From Candidatus Neomicrothrix sp. UBA881 (GTDB taxonomy: Bacteria; Actinomycetota; Acidimicrobiia; Acidimicrobiales; MedAcidi-G1), in contig DBFL01000095.1 in NCBI GenBank assembly GCA_002294285.1, positions 8,479 through 14,176 of the forward strand: a stretch of DNA of 5,698 nt, in the 5' to 3' direction. The notes under the pieces are model-generated. The model made no database searches and was not told the origin of the DNA. It saw only the letters and a program-made list of their open reading frames with translations. How positions within the stretch are numbered: the first letter of the stretch is position 1; the number at the start of each line of letters is the position of its first letter. Positions 1 through 5,669 of the stretch are shown one piece after another. Made by a program: the position numbers and the translations under genes.

Positions 1-93
1 GGAATTCGAGTTACGGTTATTGAAGAAGAAACTGCTATTAGAAGAAGAAAAAAACCTTTAAGTGAGCGACTGACTTTAACAAATAAGGAATAG
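1..93 (+). CDS. C-terminal end of a DUF3566-type membrane protein (partial)
   Basis: Only the last 30 codons and the TAG stop are in the window; the reading frame is open from base 1. The first residues, GIRVTVIEEE, resemble the end of actinobacterial DUF3566 proteins, which close with a membrane segment followed by a GGIEVTL-like strand. DUF3566 genes usually lie between gyrA and tRNA-Ile in Actinomycetota, and a tRNA-Ile follows here, so sequence and position agree. The family is small and membrane-bound, with no firmly assigned function. After the recognisable part comes a very basic and polar tail (AIRRRKKPLSERLTLTNKE), longer than the short endings I recall for the family. The membrane segments are outside the window, so the assignment rests on about ten residues plus synteny. 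Confidence 0.6.
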   Translation, partial: GIRVTVIEEETAIRRRKKPLSERLTLTNKE

Positions 94-121
94 CGTATAA
101 AAAAATTTATATACAAGTATT

Positions 122-148
122 TTGTAAGTAGGACCTTCTTCGTAATAG
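122..148 (+). promoter_or_regulatory. Possible promoter for the tRNA-Ile unit
   Basis: The spacer 94-168 contains TTGTAA (122-127) and TAATAG (143-148), separated by 15 bases. The nearby TAGAGA (146-151) gives an 18-base spacing instead. Either would place the transcription start roughly 10-15 bases before the tRNA. The match is weak in such an AT-rich stretch, and the tRNA could equally be transcribed from the upstream gyrA/DUF3566 unit. Confidence 0.25.
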
Positions 149-168
149 AGATACCGTCTTGAAACTGC

Positions 169-242
<74 letters not shown>

Positions 243-244
243 CA

Positions 245-379
245 ATGAATAAATTGAGGCGTGCTTTAGCAGCGATAATTACTGCTGCTGCAGTTGCGGG
301 TGCGGTACGTTTTAACCAAGAGCCTGGTGTTGAAAAAAGAACAGGTGGTTGGAAAAAAATTTCTAATTTTGGTATTTAG
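245..379 (+). CDS. Small single-span membrane protein, 44 aa, unknown function
   Basis: An ATG two bases after the tRNA-Ile discriminator opens a 44-codon frame ending in TAG. The protein begins with a basic segment (NKLRR, residues 2-6), then a hydrophobic alanine-rich stretch (about residues 7-21: ALAAIITAAAVAGAV), then a polar, basic tail ending GGWKKISNFGI. This looks like an N-in single membrane anchor or an uncleaved signal, with no lipobox. No Shine-Dalgarno sequence is visible because the upstream bases are the tRNA 3' end, so translation would be leaderless or nearly so. The stop is one base before the next gene's GTG. Position and build recall the small DLW-39-type proteins near this tRNA cluster in other actinobacteria, but the DLW motif is absent, so I do not assign it to that family. 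Confidence 0.6.
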   Translation: MNKLRRALAAIITAAAVAGAVRFNQEPGVEKRTGGWKKISNFGI

Positions 380-380
380 A

Positions 381-1376
381 GTGAGAGCACTTGTTATAGG
401 AGCTGGAGCGGTAGGAACGAAAGTCTCGCAACAACTTTTAGCATCAAATTCAGTAGATCAAATAACCATTAGAGACATCTCACCTGAAAAACTCGGTACC
501 GCTTCAAAAGCACTTAGCGGGCGTGTAACGGTTGAACATTTTCCTTTTTCACAGAATATGGATGCAGATGTTGTGGTCATAGCATCTCCTAGAGGTACAC
601 AGTTAGAGGCAGTAAAAAATTCAATTAGATTACGCAGACCCACAGTTGTTGTTTCTGATGGTTTAGTGGAAACAGTGTCAATTCTAAAATTAGAAGAAGA
701 AGCTTTTAATTTTAAAGTTCCGGTAGCGGTTGGAACTGGATTCGCTCCGGGTTTGAGCTGTGTTTTGGCTGCATATGGGAAAAGGATGCTAGATGAAATA
801 GATGAGATTCATGTGTCAAAAATGGGTACTGGTGGTCCGGCATGCGCTCTTGTTCATCATCGTGCATTAAGTCGGAGTTCTTATGGGTGGAGAGAAAATC
901 GTTGGGATAGGAGATTAGGAGGTTCAGGTAGAGAACTTTTGTGGTTTCCTGAACCTGTAGGGCCACAAGATTGTTATAACGCTTCACTTGCGGATCCAAT
1001 TCTTTTACATCATGTTTTCCCGAAAGTCTCTAGAATCTCAGCAAAAATGGCAGCAACAAGAAGAGACAGGTTTACCGCTTTTTTTCCAATGCTCACACCG
1101 CCTCACAGTGAAGGAGGTGTTGGTGCTATAAGAGTTGAATTACGTGGGAGAAAAAATGGTGTTCAGGAGAATATTGTTTTAGGGGTTGCTGAACGTCCAG
1201 CAGTGGCTGCCGCGTCTGTTACAGCTTTAACGGTTGAATTTTTGTTGAATAAAAAAATTAAGACAAACTATATGTCTACACTTGGATTGATGGTTGATCC
1301 ATCTGAATTTCTTTCGGAACTGTCTAAAAGAAGTATCGATTTGCAAATTTTCGAAGGTGAAAAGACAACAATTTAG
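381..1376 (+). CDS. Saccharopine-dehydrogenase-like NAD(P)-binding protein
   Basis: The protein has 331 residues. The N-terminus is a Rossmann fold: strand RALVIGAGAVG with GxGxxG at residues 7-12, and an acidic residue (D32, in TIRDIS) at the end of the second strand, which usually favours NAD. DADVVVIAS (61-69) and VGTGFAPGLS (117-126) match the saccharopine dehydrogenase/homospermidine synthase superfamily, where a G-x-x-PGL loop follows the cofactor domain. The C-terminal half has motifs I cannot tie to a known enzyme: GTGGPACALVHHRAL (149-163), a GGSGRELLWFPEP segment and AATRRDRFTAFFPML. Start choice: GTG at 381 places the Rossmann strand at the very N-terminus. The same frame stays open to TTG at 294, but those extra 29 residues overlap the small protein gene and look non-family. 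No strong ribosome site precedes the GTG, so coupling to the upstream stop (TAG-A-GTG) is likely. Substrate unknown; this is probably not lysine-pathway saccharopine dehydrogenase. Confidence 0.8.
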   Translation: MRALVIGAGAVGTKVSQQLLASNSVDQITIRDISPEKLGTASKALSGRVTVEHFPFSQNMDADVVVIASPRGTQLEAVKNSIRLRRPTVVVSDGLVETVSILKLEEEAFNFKVPVAVGTGFAPGLSCVLAAYGKRMLDEIDEIHVSKMGTGGPACALVHHRALSRSSYGWRENRWDRRLGGSGRELLWFPEPVGPQDCYNASLADPILLHHVFPKVSRISAKMAATRRDRFTAFFPMLTPPHSEGGVGAIRVELRGRKNGVQENIVLGVAERPAVAAASVTALTVEFLLNKKIKTNYMSTLGLMVDPSEFLSELSKRSIDLQIFEGEKTTI

Positions 1377-1380
1377 AGGA
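1375..1380 (+). promoter_or_regulatory. Ribosome binding site fixing the lipoprotein start
   Basis: AGAGGA lies six bases before ATG 1387 and overlaps the stop codon of the preceding gene. It supports ATG 1387 over in-frame starts up to 31 codons upstream, which would lie inside the dehydrogenase-like gene. Confidence 0.65.
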
Positions 1381-1386
1381 ATCCTT

Positions 1387-1965
1387 ATGGAAGAATTATT
1401 TCAAAATTTCAAAAAATTTTTTCCTATTCTTATCATTTTCACGTTCATGTTTACTGCTTGTGGAAGTGGAGATGATGTTGCCGTAGAAGTTTCAACGGAA
1501 GAAATGTTAGAGGAAGTCGAATACCTAGTAATAACTTCACGTGAACATACAGATGAGAATGTTGATTATCCGACTATCCCACCTGCCGGAGGTGACCATT
1601 TAGGAATTTGGCATACGTGCGGAATTTATAAAGTTGAATTACTAGATGAAGCAGCAGTTCACTCTCTTGAACACGGCGCGGTTTGGGTTACTTATCAGCC
1701 AGAAATCGAAAAAGAAGAGATTATAAAGTTAACAACCATGTTTTCAGGAAACCCAAAAATTTTGTTATCACCGCATTCTCAACAGAGTTCGCCAATAGTC
1801 GCGACGGCATGGGGTAGAAGGATCGAGTTAGAAACTTCAGATGAAGGGACACTCGAGGCATTTGTTGATTTTTTTGTTGACGGAGAAACTGCTCCCGAAG
1901 CAGGAATTACTTGCGGCAGGGGGATAGGTCGACCACCTAATGACCCTTACACGCTTAATCGGTAA
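1387..1965 (+). CDS. DUF3105 family lipoprotein
   Basis: The protein has 192 residues. A hydrophobic signal (PILIIFTFMFTAC, residues 13-25) ends in a lipobox-like F-T-A-C, so Cys25 is the probable lipidated residue and the mature protein sits on the outer face of the membrane. The following GSGDD linker is typical of exported lipoproteins. The rest matches DUF3105: a PPAGGDHLGIWHTCGIY segment (65-81), the signature VHSLEHGAVWVTY (91-103), LLSPHSQQSSPIVATAWGRRIEL (126-148) and a closing APEAGITCG (169-177). His92, Glu95 and His96 with Cys78 and Cys176 are the obvious conserved candidates for metal binding or a disulfide, though no function is established for the family. The gene starts ten bases after the dehydrogenase-like gene and probably shares its transcript. 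Its 3' end overlaps the convergent phosphatase gene. Confidence 0.85.
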   Translation: MEELFQNFKKFFPILIIFTFMFTACGSGDDVAVEVSTEEMLEEVEYLVITSREHTDENVDYPTIPPAGGDHLGIWHTCGIYKVELLDEAAVHSLEHGAVWVTYQPEIEKEEIIKLTTMFSGNPKILLSPHSQQSSPIVATAWGRRIELETSDEGTLEAFVDFFVDGETAPEAGITCGRGIGRPPNDPYTLNR

Positions 1966-2716
1966 GAGAAGCTAATAAAAGAGGGTGAAGGGTTTTATTT
2001 GACGCTAAAGCGTTTCCCCCATCAGAGGTTACGACATTTTTATAATCAGTAAATACTCCTCCAGCTTCGGGAATTATTGTCAACATTGGAGCAACATCCC
2101 ATTTGTTAACAATCGGATCAATCATCGCATCAACACGACCAGTTGCTACCAGTGCATAACCATATGCGTCGCCCCATGTTCTAATAGTGGTTCCCGATTT
2201 TGATAAAGATTCAAAAAAAGATAAAGAAGACCAATAGTCAATTCCGCTGGTTACCACACAAGATTCATCGAGAGTTTCAATAGATGAAACATGTGCTTGC
2301 TTGCCGTCTGCGAAACACCCTGTTCCTCTACCCGCCCAAACACATTCATTAATAGCGGGAAGATTTATTACACCAACAGCGGGACCATGCTCATCTTCAA
2401 GAGCGACAAGATTCGCAAACAATGGAACACCATTTATAAATGACTGAGTTCCATCTATTGGATCTAATATCCAAGTTCGGCCTGAAGAACCAAAAACATT
2501 TTCTTCTTCCTCCCCGATAATTGAATCATCGGGAAAAGAATCTGTGATTCTTTGTCTAAGCAATCTTTCAGCACCCTTATCGGCCTCAGTTACAGGAGAA
2601 CCATCAGACTTTTTAATGATTTCAAGATTTAAATCATTGAAAAAAGAAAGTGTTAACTCTCCTGCTTCTTTAGCTATTGATACAGCAAAATCAATTAATT
2701 TTTGGTCTACATTCAT
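1955..2716 (-). CDS. hisN: Histidinol-phosphatase / inositol monophosphatase family protein
   Basis: The protein has 253 residues, close to the usual 255-270. It shows the Mg2+-dependent Li+-sensitive phosphatase motifs: DGSPVTEADKGAE (38-50), GEEEE (68-72), WILDPIDGTQSF (82-93, metal ligands D85 and D88) and KWDVAPMLTIIPEAGG (205-220, ligand D207). Within the family, RTWGDAYGYALVATGRVDAMIDP (179-201) resembles actinobacterial HisN, which hydrolyses L-histidinol phosphate in histidine biosynthesis. Inositol-1-phosphatase or another sugar-phosphate activity remains possible, so the symbol is tentative. ATG at 2716 is chosen because the family N-terminus begins there; the frame is open to 3004, but those residues are not family-like and would run through the divergent gene. 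A GGAT lies seven bases upstream. No other histidine genes are in view. Confidence 0.85.
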   Translation of the reverse strand: MNVDQKLIDFAVSIAKEAGELTLSFFNDLNLEIIKKSDGSPVTEADKGAERLLRQRITDSFPDDSIIGEEEENVFGSSGRTWILDPIDGTQSFINGVPLFANLVALEDEHGPAVGVINLPAINECVWAGRGTGCFADGKQAHVSSIETLDESCVVTSGIDYWSSLSFFESLSKSGTTIRTWGDAYGYALVATGRVDAMIDPIVNKWDVAPMLTIIPEAGGVFTDYKNVVTSDGGNALASNKTLHPLLLASLTD

Positions 2717-2736
2717 GTATTTATCCAAAAGACATC

Positions 2737-2766
2737 TATATAAAGACAGTTTATAAAGCGCTCCAA
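2737..2766 (-). promoter_or_regulatory. Probable promoter of the HisN-type phosphatase gene
   Basis: Read on the minus strand, TTGGAG (2766-2761) and TATATA (2742-2737) are separated by 18 bases and resemble -35 and -10 boxes. Transcription would start near 2730, leaving a short leader of about 14 bases before ATG 2716. The -35 end touches the outer edge of the inverted repeat at 2766-2798. Confidence 0.4.
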
Positions 2767-2798
2767 GTGAGATTTGTTTATTAAAAAACAAACTCGCT
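2766..2798. repeat. Large inverted repeat between divergent genes (possible operator or leader hairpin)
   Basis: The inner arms TTTGTTT (2773-2779) and AAACAAA (2786-2792) are perfect and are separated by ATTAAA. They extend outward, past one unpaired A at 2772, through GAG (2769-2771) against CTC (2793-2795) and then AGT (2766-2768) against GCT (2796-2798), where only T2768 against G2796 is not Watson-Crick. That gives 13 pairs around a 6-base loop. It lies 15 bases before the reductase ATG and about 50 bases before the phosphatase ATG. Its left arm overlaps the candidate reductase -35 box, so a repressor operator is a reasonable reading. An RNA hairpin in a leader is the alternative. No regulator gene is in the window. 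Confidence 0.65.
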
Positions 2799-2803
2799 AG
2801 TAC
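2774..2803 (+). promoter_or_regulatory. Possible promoter of the reductase-hydrolase-binding protein unit
   Basis: TTGTTT (2774-2779) and TAGTAC (2798-2803) are 18 bases apart. A start about seven bases further on would give a nearly leaderless message at ATG 2814, which fits the lack of a Shine-Dalgarno sequence there. The -10 match is weak, and both boxes lie within or touch the inverted repeat. Confidence 0.3.
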
Positions 2804-2813
2804 CGTGTTTGAG

Positions 2814-3803
2814 ATGGAACATTCACAGTTGGGCAGAACAGGATTAAACGTCTCAAAGATTTGTTTAGGGACCATGACATTTGGAAACCAATGCGACGAG
2901 AAAACCTCGCATGCAATTCTTGAGAAAGCCAAAGATAAGGGAATCACATTTATTGATACTGCTGACATGTATCCCGCTTCCGGTAAAGAAACGATAGGTG
3001 ACACAGAAAGAATTATTGGAAAATGGCTTAAAGGAAAACGTGACGAAGTTGTTTTAGCAACAAAATTTTGGGCACCAATGGGATCCTTGCCATGGCAAAG
3101 AGGTTCAAGTCGTAGACATATTTTCGATGCGGTTGATGCTTCACTTGAGAGGCTTCAAACAGATTTTATTGATTTGTACCAAGTTCATTTTCCCGACTAT
3201 CAAACGCCAATAGATGAAACAATCGGAGCTTTAGACGATTTAGTAAAAATGGGAAAAGTACGATATTTGGGTTGTTCAAATTATCCTGCATGGCTACTTG
3301 CGCGTTCCATCGGTCGGAGTGAAACGCTTAACCTAGAACGATTCGAAACTGTGCAGCCTCGATACAACCTTTTATTTCGTCAAATGGAAAGAGAACTTTT
3401 TCCATTGTGTGAACATGATCGGATCGGTGTCATACCTTACAATCCGCTAGCTGGAGGTCTTTTAACAGGCCAACATAAAAGAAGCGCCCCGCGGGAAGGT
3501 TCAAGGTTTGCTTTAGAAAGTGAACAAGGAGAACGCTACAGGGAAAGATATTGGAGAGATGAATTTCATGACACAGTTGAACAAATTCAGCCAATTGCAG
3601 AAAAAGAAGGAATTACTATGGCGCAATTAGCTATTGGATGGGTTCTAGCTAAACCATTTGTTACCTCTCCTATAGTTGGGGCTACGAATCCGACACAACT
3701 TGATGATGCTATAGCCGCTGTTGCTAATCCACTTTCAGAACAAATAGTTGCTGAGTTAGATGAGATCACTAAAAAATATCGAACCGGAGATGATGAACGC
3801 TAA
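2814..3803 (+). CDS. Aldo/keto reductase
   Basis: The protein has 329 residues, a typical length for the family. It is a cytosolic NADPH-dependent carbonyl reductase with a TIM-barrel fold. The N-terminus MEHSQLGRTGLNVSKICLGT is the standard AKR opening. The catalytic tetrad is complete: D48 and Y53 (FIDTADMYP), K84 (LATKF) and H125 (VHFPD). GKVRYLGCSNYPAW, a PYNPLAGGLLTG segment and the C-terminal SPIVGATNPTQLDDAIAAV (cofactor phosphate region) follow in order. The overall pattern resembles the Tas/YajO-like bacterial group; the substrate cannot be inferred. ATG 2814 is preferred over GTG 2805, three codons upstream, because family proteins begin at this point; neither has a clear ribosome site. 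It is the first gene of a rightward unit, with the hydrolase 31 bases downstream. Confidence 0.92.
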   Translation: MEHSQLGRTGLNVSKICLGTMTFGNQCDEKTSHAILEKAKDKGITFIDTADMYPASGKETIGDTERIIGKWLKGKRDEVVLATKFWAPMGSLPWQRGSSRRHIFDAVDASLERLQTDFIDLYQVHFPDYQTPIDETIGALDDLVKMGKVRYLGCSNYPAWLLARSIGRSETLNLERFETVQPRYNLLFRQMERELFPLCEHDRIGVIPYNPLAGGLLTGQHKRSAPREGSRFALESEQGERYRERYWRDEFHDTVEQIQPIAEKEGITMAQLAIGWVLAKPFVTSPIVGATNPTQLDDAIAAVANPLSEQIVAELDEITKKYRTGDDER

Positions 3804-3823
3804 TAACTAATTGGTTTGTTATC

Positions 3824-3828
3824 AGGAG
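3824..3828 (+). promoter_or_regulatory. Ribosome binding site fixing the hydrolase start
   Basis: AGGAG lies six bases before ATG 3835. It excludes the TTG at 3811 in the same frame, which would put this site inside the coding sequence. Confidence 0.75.
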
Positions 3829-3834
3829 CAAGCA

Positions 3835-4818
3835 ATGGAACAAGAAGAACGTTGGAAAGAACAAGAAGTCAACTATGCGGGTGTAGTTGGTAAGAACGTA
3901 GAAATAGTAAGTCGAAATCCGAAGAATTATTTTCAAGCAATTTCAGATATAGAAAATTGTGAAACGGTGACAATCGATGGGAAACTCTTTATTCCTGAAA
4001 CAAATAAACCTCTTCCGTTAGTAGTGGTCGTTCCTGGAAGTTTAGGAGTAGGACCTAATCATAAAGCACACACTGAGACGTTGGTTAGCGAAGGTTATGC
4101 TGTTTTTCTCCTCGATCCATTTGGGGCCAGATCTATAGAGTCGACTGTTGAAAATCAGACACAATATAGTTTTGCTGCATCTGCGTATGACCTTTTAGTT
4201 ACTTATCAAACATTGTCTCAGCATCCTCTAATAGATGCGGAAAGAATTGCGGCCCAAGGACACAGTCGAGGTGGATCAGCGGTCTTGATGGCTTCAATGC
4301 GAAATTTTGCTGATCCGATTATCGGTTCAGAAAGTGGTTTTGCTGCTATTTATTCGGTTTATCCGTGGTGTGGTCATCAATTTAAAAATTCTCAAACCGG
4401 TGACACGCAAGTTCGAGTAATTGTAGGAGAAATAGATAACTGGGTGTCAATAAAACAAATAGAAACTCAAATACAAGCCATTAATGTGAATCATGGAAAA
4501 GCGACTATGCGCATAGTCGATGGGGCGCATCATAGTTTTGACCGATATGAACCCGTGCATCACATGTCAGAAGCTCGTGTAGCTCCCGAAGCACCCATTT
4601 TATTTTTAGAAGATAGTGGAGCGATGATTGATCCGGAAACAAAACAGCCGAATGCAGATTTAGTTGATTACGACATTTTCGTACACGCGATGAAACAGGG
4701 TTATGGCCGTTTAGGAGCTGATATAGGTGGAATAGGTGATCAGCCTGAAATATTCAAGAAAGATATGCTCGGGTTTTATTCCCAATGTTTAAATCTGAAA
4801 GAGGCGCAAAGTGAATGA
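3835..4818 (+). CDS. Dienelactone-hydrolase-like alpha/beta hydrolase
   Basis: The protein has 327 residues and no signal peptide, so it should be cytoplasmic. After a polar N-terminal segment of about 40 residues, the fold starts with TIDGKLFIPE and the strand PLVVVVPGSLGVGPNHK (61-77), whose PGS loop would form the oxyanion hole. GHSRGG (142-147) is the nucleophile elbow, with Ser144. The acid is probably D201 (VIVGEIDNWVS) and the base H233 in VDGAHHSFD, completing a Ser-Asp-His triad. This is the layout of the dienelactone hydrolase/prolyl oligopeptidase-like group, but with Ser rather than the Cys of classical dienelactone hydrolase. A C-terminal tail of about 90 residues after the His goes beyond the compact family core. 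The gene sits between the reductase and the binding protein, overlapping the latter by 8 bases, which points to co-translation. Ester, lactone or amide substrate unknown. Confidence 0.85.
   Translation: MEQEERWKEQEVNYAGVVGKNVEIVSRNPKNYFQAISDIENCETVTIDGKLFIPETNKPLPLVVVVPGSLGVGPNHKAHTETLVSEGYAVFLLDPFGARSIESTVENQTQYSFAASAYDLLVTYQTLSQHPLIDAERIAAQGHSRGGSAVLMASMRNFADPIIGSESGFAAIYSVYPWCGHQFKNSQTGDTQVRVIVGEIDNWVSIKQIETQIQAINVNHGKATMRIVDGAHHSFDRYEPVHHMSEARVAPEAPILFLEDSGAMIDPETKQPNADLVDYDIFVHAMKQGYGRLGADIGGIGDQPEIFKKDMLGFYSQCLNLKEAQSE
4798..4804 (+). promoter_or_regulatory. Ribosome binding site for the binding-protein gene
   Basis: AAAGAGG lies inside the end of the hydrolase gene, six bases before GTG 4811. 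It supports GTG as the start; an ATG at 4815 is in another frame. Confidence 0.55.
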
Positions 4819-5614
4819 CGGGATAGCCGGTCTTTCAATGTACGACTGGCCTGAAGTCCAAAAACACAATGATATTTTTTGGGAGATGATTGTCGAAAAT
4901 TTGAATAAACAAAGCGTTACAGCACCACAACATTTGACGCGTGTAAAAGATCATTATGAAATCTGGTTATCAACTGATCTGCTAATTGGGCAAACTTGTG
5001 GACTAAACGCTGTTCGTGAACTGCAAGGACGAGTTGAAGTTTTAGGCGCTCTTGATTATGGAGTAGAAGGCTGTGAACCTGGACAATACCGGTCGGTCAT
5101 AGTGTGTAGAGAAGAGGATGAAGGCCGGTTAGTTGAAGATTTTTTTAACAAGATCGCCGCGATAAACAGCGACGATTCGTATTCGGGTTACGGGGCGTTA
5201 CTCGCAACTGTGAATCCGTTTGTTGAACAAGGAAAGTTTTTCGAAAAAACTGAAGTTTGTGGTTCACATCGTCAATCCATGAAAGCGATTGCGAACAATA
5301 AAGCAGATATCGCAGCGATAGATGAAGTTGTGTGGAATCTTGGGATTGATTACGAACCTGCAGTTGAGGCTTTAAGAGTAATAGGAAAAACGCAACCGAT
5401 GCCAGCACCACCACTTATAACAAACTGGTCTAATAATTCATTAAGAAATGTTTTAAACGAGGCCATTGAAGAAGCCATTTCTTTGCTGGATGAAACAACT
5501 AAATCAGCATTACAACTTTATGGATACAAACCTATGAACTCTGATGACTATGAACCCATCTCAAGACAATTAAATGAAATAAAAAATCCACAAACAATTT
5601 TTGGGATTAATTAA
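4811..5614 (+). CDS. PhnD-like substrate-binding protein without signal peptide
   Basis: The protein has 267 residues. MYDWPEVQKHNDIFWEMI (10-27), STDLLIGQTCG (54-64), VLGALDYGVEGCEPGQYRSVIV (77-98), IAAINSDDSYSGYGAL (115-130), FFEKTEVCGSHRQSMKAIANNKADIAAID (143-171) and a closing segment near ITNWSN match the PhnD/SsuA/transferrin-like type 2 periplasmic-binding fold. That family binds small anions or organic ligands, classically phosphonate, for ABC import. No signal peptide or lipobox precedes the fold; the first strand is only a few residues from the GTG start, so the protein should be cytosolic. No ABC permease or ATPase gene is adjacent. Together with the tight overlap with the hydrolase, this suggests a ligand-binding, sensing or enzyme-like role rather than transport (inference). 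Cys63, Cys88, Cys99 and Cys150 are present; no paired motif is evident. Confidence 0.8.
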   Translation: MNDGIAGLSMYDWPEVQKHNDIFWEMIVENLNKQSVTAPQHLTRVKDHYEIWLSTDLLIGQTCGLNAVRELQGRVEVLGALDYGVEGCEPGQYRSVIVCREEDEGRLVEDFFNKIAAINSDDSYSGYGALLATVNPFVEQGKFFEKTEVCGSHRQSMKAIANNKADIAAIDEVVWNLGIDYEPAVEALRVIGKTQPMPAPPLITNWSNNSLRNVLNEAIEEAISLLDETTKSALQLYGYKPMNSDDYEPISRQLNEIKNPQTIFGIN

Positions 5615-5617
5615 TCG

Positions 5618-5642
5618 AAAATCTTGTTATTTTTCAGATTTT
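5618..5642. terminator. Weak AT-rich hairpin between convergent units
   Basis: AAAATCT (5618-5624) and AGATTTT (5636-5642) form a perfect 7-pair stem with an 11-base loop in the 55-base gap between the binding-protein gene and the minus-strand tRNA. The stem is almost all A/T and is not followed by a clean T run on the plus strand. It could serve as a weak terminator for either side, or it could be chance in AT-rich DNA. Confidence 0.25.
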
Positions 5643-5669
5643 GTCATTTATAAATTTTTAAGAGAGTTG

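Noticed and set aside
95..114. AT-rich near-palindrome GTATA...TATAC after the DUF3566-like gene
   Set aside because: Eight of ten positions pair, but the stem is all A/T except the end bases, has mismatches inside, and is not followed by a proper T run. Chance is likely in this composition.
294..380. Upstream in-frame extension of the dehydrogenase-like gene to a TTG at 294
   Set aside because: It overlaps the small-protein gene in another frame, encodes residues unlike the family, and pushes the Rossmann strand 29 residues inward. GTG 381 is the natural start.
458..643. Minus-strand open frame of 61 codons
   Set aside because: It lies wholly opposite the dehydrogenase-like gene, has no recognisable domain and reads as the reverse shadow of a well-supported coding frame.
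712..999. Minus-strand open frame of 95 codons
   Set aside because: It lies opposite conserved parts of the dehydrogenase-like gene; its composition shows no domain or ribosome site.
1946..1966. Possible hairpin CTTAC/GTAAG at the convergent gene ends
   Set aside because: Only five pairs with an 11-base loop, located inside both coding sequences and without a T tract; too weak to call a terminator.
2544..2756. Plus-strand open frame of 70 codons
   Set aside because: It is antisense to the N-terminal half of the phosphatase gene and its promoter; no family resemblance.
2717..3004. N-terminal extension of the phosphatase frame to 3004
   Set aside because: It would run antisense through the start of the reductase gene and across the divergent promoters. 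The family N-terminus matches the ATG at 2716.
3587..3769. Minus-strand open frame of 60 codons
   Set aside because: Reverse shadow of the C-terminal end of the aldo/keto reductase gene.
5145..5414. Minus-strand open frame of 89 codons
   Set aside because: Reverse shadow of the binding-protein gene. Its leucine-rich start looks signal-like, but the opposite strand encodes conserved family motifs.
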